Below, piece by piece: positions 62,602 to 64,000 of a stretch of DNA of 64,000 nt. The position numbers were made by a program, and so were the translations under genes. The notes under the pieces were generated by a model. The model had not been told where the DNA came from, did no database searches, and worked only from the letters and a program-made list of their open reading frames with translations. Source of the DNA: Candidatus Poribacteria bacterium (GTDB lineage Bacteria; Poribacteria; WGA-4E; GCA-2687025); the NCBI GenBank assembly GCA_028818695.1, contig JAPPNK010000025.1:1-64000 (forward strand). Reading direction: 5' to 3'. The first letter of the stretch is position 1. Each line of letters opens with the position of its first letter.

Positions 62602-62865
62602 TCATCCGCCGCCTATGGCAGGTATAAAATGTATCTCGCTGTCGGGCTGGACAGGTTGAATGAGACCCATCGTTTCCGTTTCGCCGTCGATAGAGGCGGC
62701 GACGCCCGGCATGATCTGCCCGTCCTGCATGAGCCGCTGCTTGACGCCCGGAAAACGCTCCTCAAGCGCTTCAATAATCAGCCGAAGCGTCGCGCCTTCC
62801 ACCTCCACCTGTTCGACGCCGCCTGTATGCCGCCGCATCAAAGGCGGTATAAACACGGTCGCCAT
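62602..62865 (-). CDS. ThiS/MoaD-like ubiquitin-fold sulfur carrier
   Basis: 87 residues with beta-grasp features and a C-terminal FIPAIGGG (the di-Gly-like tail adenylated and thiocarboxylated in MoaD and ThiS). VEGATLRLIIEALEERFPGVK and MGLIQPVQPDSEIHF match the MoaD/ThiS family. Start at 62865 has GAGGAGG. No moaE, thiG or E1-like partner in the window. First gene of the long minus-strand run. Confidence 0.87.
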   Translation of the reverse strand: MATVFIPPLMRRHTGGVEQVEVEGATLRLIIEALEERFPGVKQRLMQDGQIMPGVAASIDGETETMGLIQPVQPDSEIHFIPAIGGG

Positions 62866-63125
62866 GTCGATCCTCCTCTGCGTTTGAGCTCTGAACAATG
62901 CGCTGCACGGCATGATACTCCGCTTTGAGTCGAAGCGCAATGGAAGCGGCCATCGCCCGCCATTTTCCGCGCCGCAGAAGCTGGACGCGCCGTCTTGACG
63001 GCAGAGCGCGTTCAGGAGGTTGCGCCGCCGCGTCGTTTTGTTCATCATGACGCTCCCGCGGGAAAGCCGTCCGACGAAAACGGCTGAGCGGGCAACGCCG
63101 CTTGCGCCTAACAGAAAGAAGAAAA
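62866..63125. other. 260-bp divergent intergenic region without a gene
   Basis: It lies between the ThiS/MoaD-like gene and the FG-GAP gene. Open frames across it have no recognisable protein and no supported start. It must hold the promoters of both directions; no box stands out by eye. Confidence 0.5.
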
Positions 63126-64000
63126 ATGAGCGCCGACCGCCGCCCAGCGACGACGCGAAACGCCGCCTTGTTGACGCTCGCTGCGCTTGCATGGGCGTCC
63201 GCCGCCTCCGAGATGCGTTTTGTGGACATCGCCGAAGAGGCGGGCATACATTTCCGCCACACAGACGGCAGAACCGGCGAACGCCGCTTCATAGAGACGA
63301 TCGGCTCCGGCGCCGCCCTTTTCGATTACAACAACGACGGACGGCTCGACATCTATCTCGTCAACGCTGGCGGAGCGCCCAACCGACTCTACCGAAACGA
63401 AGGCGCGCGATTCATCGACGCGACCGACGAAACAGGAACCGGACACACAGGTTACGGCGTCGGCGTCTGCGCCGCGGATGTGAACGGCGACGGATGGCAA
63501 GACCTGTTCATCGCCAACTGCGGCGAAAACGTCCTCTACATGAACCGAAACGGAACGCATTTTGAAAATGTGACCGAAGAATCAGGCGTCGCCGACAATC
63601 GATGGAGCGCCGCAGCCGCCTTTGGAGATGTCGACAAGGACGGCGACCTTGACCTGTATGTCGCTTACTACTGCGTCTGGGACCCTGACAATCAGCCTCG
63701 ATGCGCGCAGCAGGGCGTTCCGATCTACTGCGGTCCCGAAGAGATGACCGGAGAGCCGGACAAACTTTTTTTGAACGATGGAACGGGGCGTTTTGAAGAC
63801 GCGACGGAACGCGCCGGCCTCTCCGGCGCAAGAGGGAAGGGACTCGCCGCCGTCTTCTCCGACCTAGACGGCGACGGCGATCTAGACCTCTACGTCGCCA
63901 ACGACGCGATGCCCAACTTTCTTTATATAAACGACGGAAGCGGAACATTTGAAGAGACCGCATGGATGGCGGGAACCGACGGCGACAGCGGCGGCAATCC
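63126..64000 (+). CDS. FG-GAP/VCBS (ASPIC/UnbV-type) secreted protein, C-terminus beyond window
   Basis: At least 291 residues. A signal peptide is likely (NAALLTLAALAWASAAS, residues 12-28), then repeats with calcium-binding DxDxDG loops: FDYNNDGRLDIYLVN, DVNGDGWQDLFIAN, DVDKDGDLDLYVAY, DLDGDGDLDLYVAN. These form an alpha-integrin-like propeller. RFVDIAEEAGIHFRHTDG at the mature N-terminus is the usual ASPIC/UnbV opening. The frame is open to the window edge. Confidence 0.9.
   Translation, partial: MSADRRPATTRNAALLTLAALAWASAASEMRFVDIAEEAGIHFRHTDGRTGERRFIETIGSGAALFDYNNDGRLDIYLVNAGGAPNRLYRNEGARFIDATDETGTGHTGYGVGVCAADVNGDGWQDLFIANCGENVLYMNRNGTHFENVTEESGVADNRWSAAAAFGDVDKDGDLDLYVAYYCVWDPDNQPRCAQQGVPIYCGPEEMTGEPDKLFLNDGTGRFEDATERAGLSGARGKGLAAVFSDLDGDGDLDLYVANDAMPNFLYINDGSGTFEETAWMAGTDGDSGGN

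Overview
The window is a 64 kb piece of a GC-rich (about 58-60 % by eye) bacterial chromosome with no rRNA, tRNA or CRISPR. The gene mix is a DUF1501 plus PSD1/cytochrome-c pair, sulfatase-fold enzymes, Gfo/Idh/MocA oxidoreductases, phytanoyl-CoA dioxygenases, ECF sigma factors with WD40 propellers, YCF48 and FG-GAP proteins. This mix is typical of uncultured Poribacteria, Latescibacteria, Hydrogenedentes or Planctomycete-like lineages. I infer that neighbourhood and do not assign a species. Several promoters fit the sigma-70 consensus well (TTGACR, 17-18 bp spacer, TATAAT-like).

Region 1 (1-9473, minus strand): an ECF sigma factor followed by at least five head-to-tail paralogous genes. The complete ones encode about 600-residue proteins of 14 WD40 repeats (two 7-blade propellers). 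One copy is frameshifted and the last runs off the window. A perfect 9-bp-arm palindrome lies just upstream of the sigma ribosome binding site. Region 2 (9.5-22.6 kb): housekeeping genes gyrB, a YugP-like protease, recR, rsmG, rpsT and purB, with an M28 peptidase, a large sensor kinase and a YCF48-like lipoprotein. Region 3 (20.5-27.2 kb): one tightly overlapped operon (DNA methylase, sulfatase-fold enzyme with Thr in the nucleophile position, unknown helical protein, MocA-like nucleotidyltransferase, HAD phosphatase, purB).

Region 4 (27-36 kb): an SDR, an ECF sigma factor fused to a membrane segment and extracytoplasmic tail, a sulfatase, def, and an operon of a lipoprotein with three tandem glutathione peroxidase domains, a class-V aminotransferase and a Fur-family regulator, then uppS. 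Region 5 (36-46 kb): a propeller protein plus oxidoreductase pair, a type II restriction-modification pair (PmeII-like nuclease and TSPPY methylase), a LON-domain protein, a lipoprotein and ilvB-ilvN. Region 6 (45-54 kb): the DUF1501/PSD1 pair, an AT-rich YjjX-type NTPase, and a lipase, membrane protein and oxidoreductase operon.

Region 7 (54-62.9 kb, all minus): a long co-directional run from a ThiS/MoaD-like protein through a CsgG-like protein, a XylF-like lipoprotein, two PhyH dioxygenases, a HAD enzyme and a Thr-nucleophile phosphodiesterase, ending in four tandem small membrane/coiled-coil paralogues and a membrane-anchored WD40 protein. The window ends inside a plus-strand FG-GAP protein.

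Scattered between genes is a family of roughly 160-180 bp non-coding elements. They have terminal inverted repeats (core AGTTGGGACAT) and a central ATTCCC-N8-GGGAAT hairpin that keeps a GNRA-type loop in three copies. The most notable items are the sigma/WD40 array, the triple glutathione peroxidase lipoprotein, the coiled-coil/WD40 operon and this repeat family.
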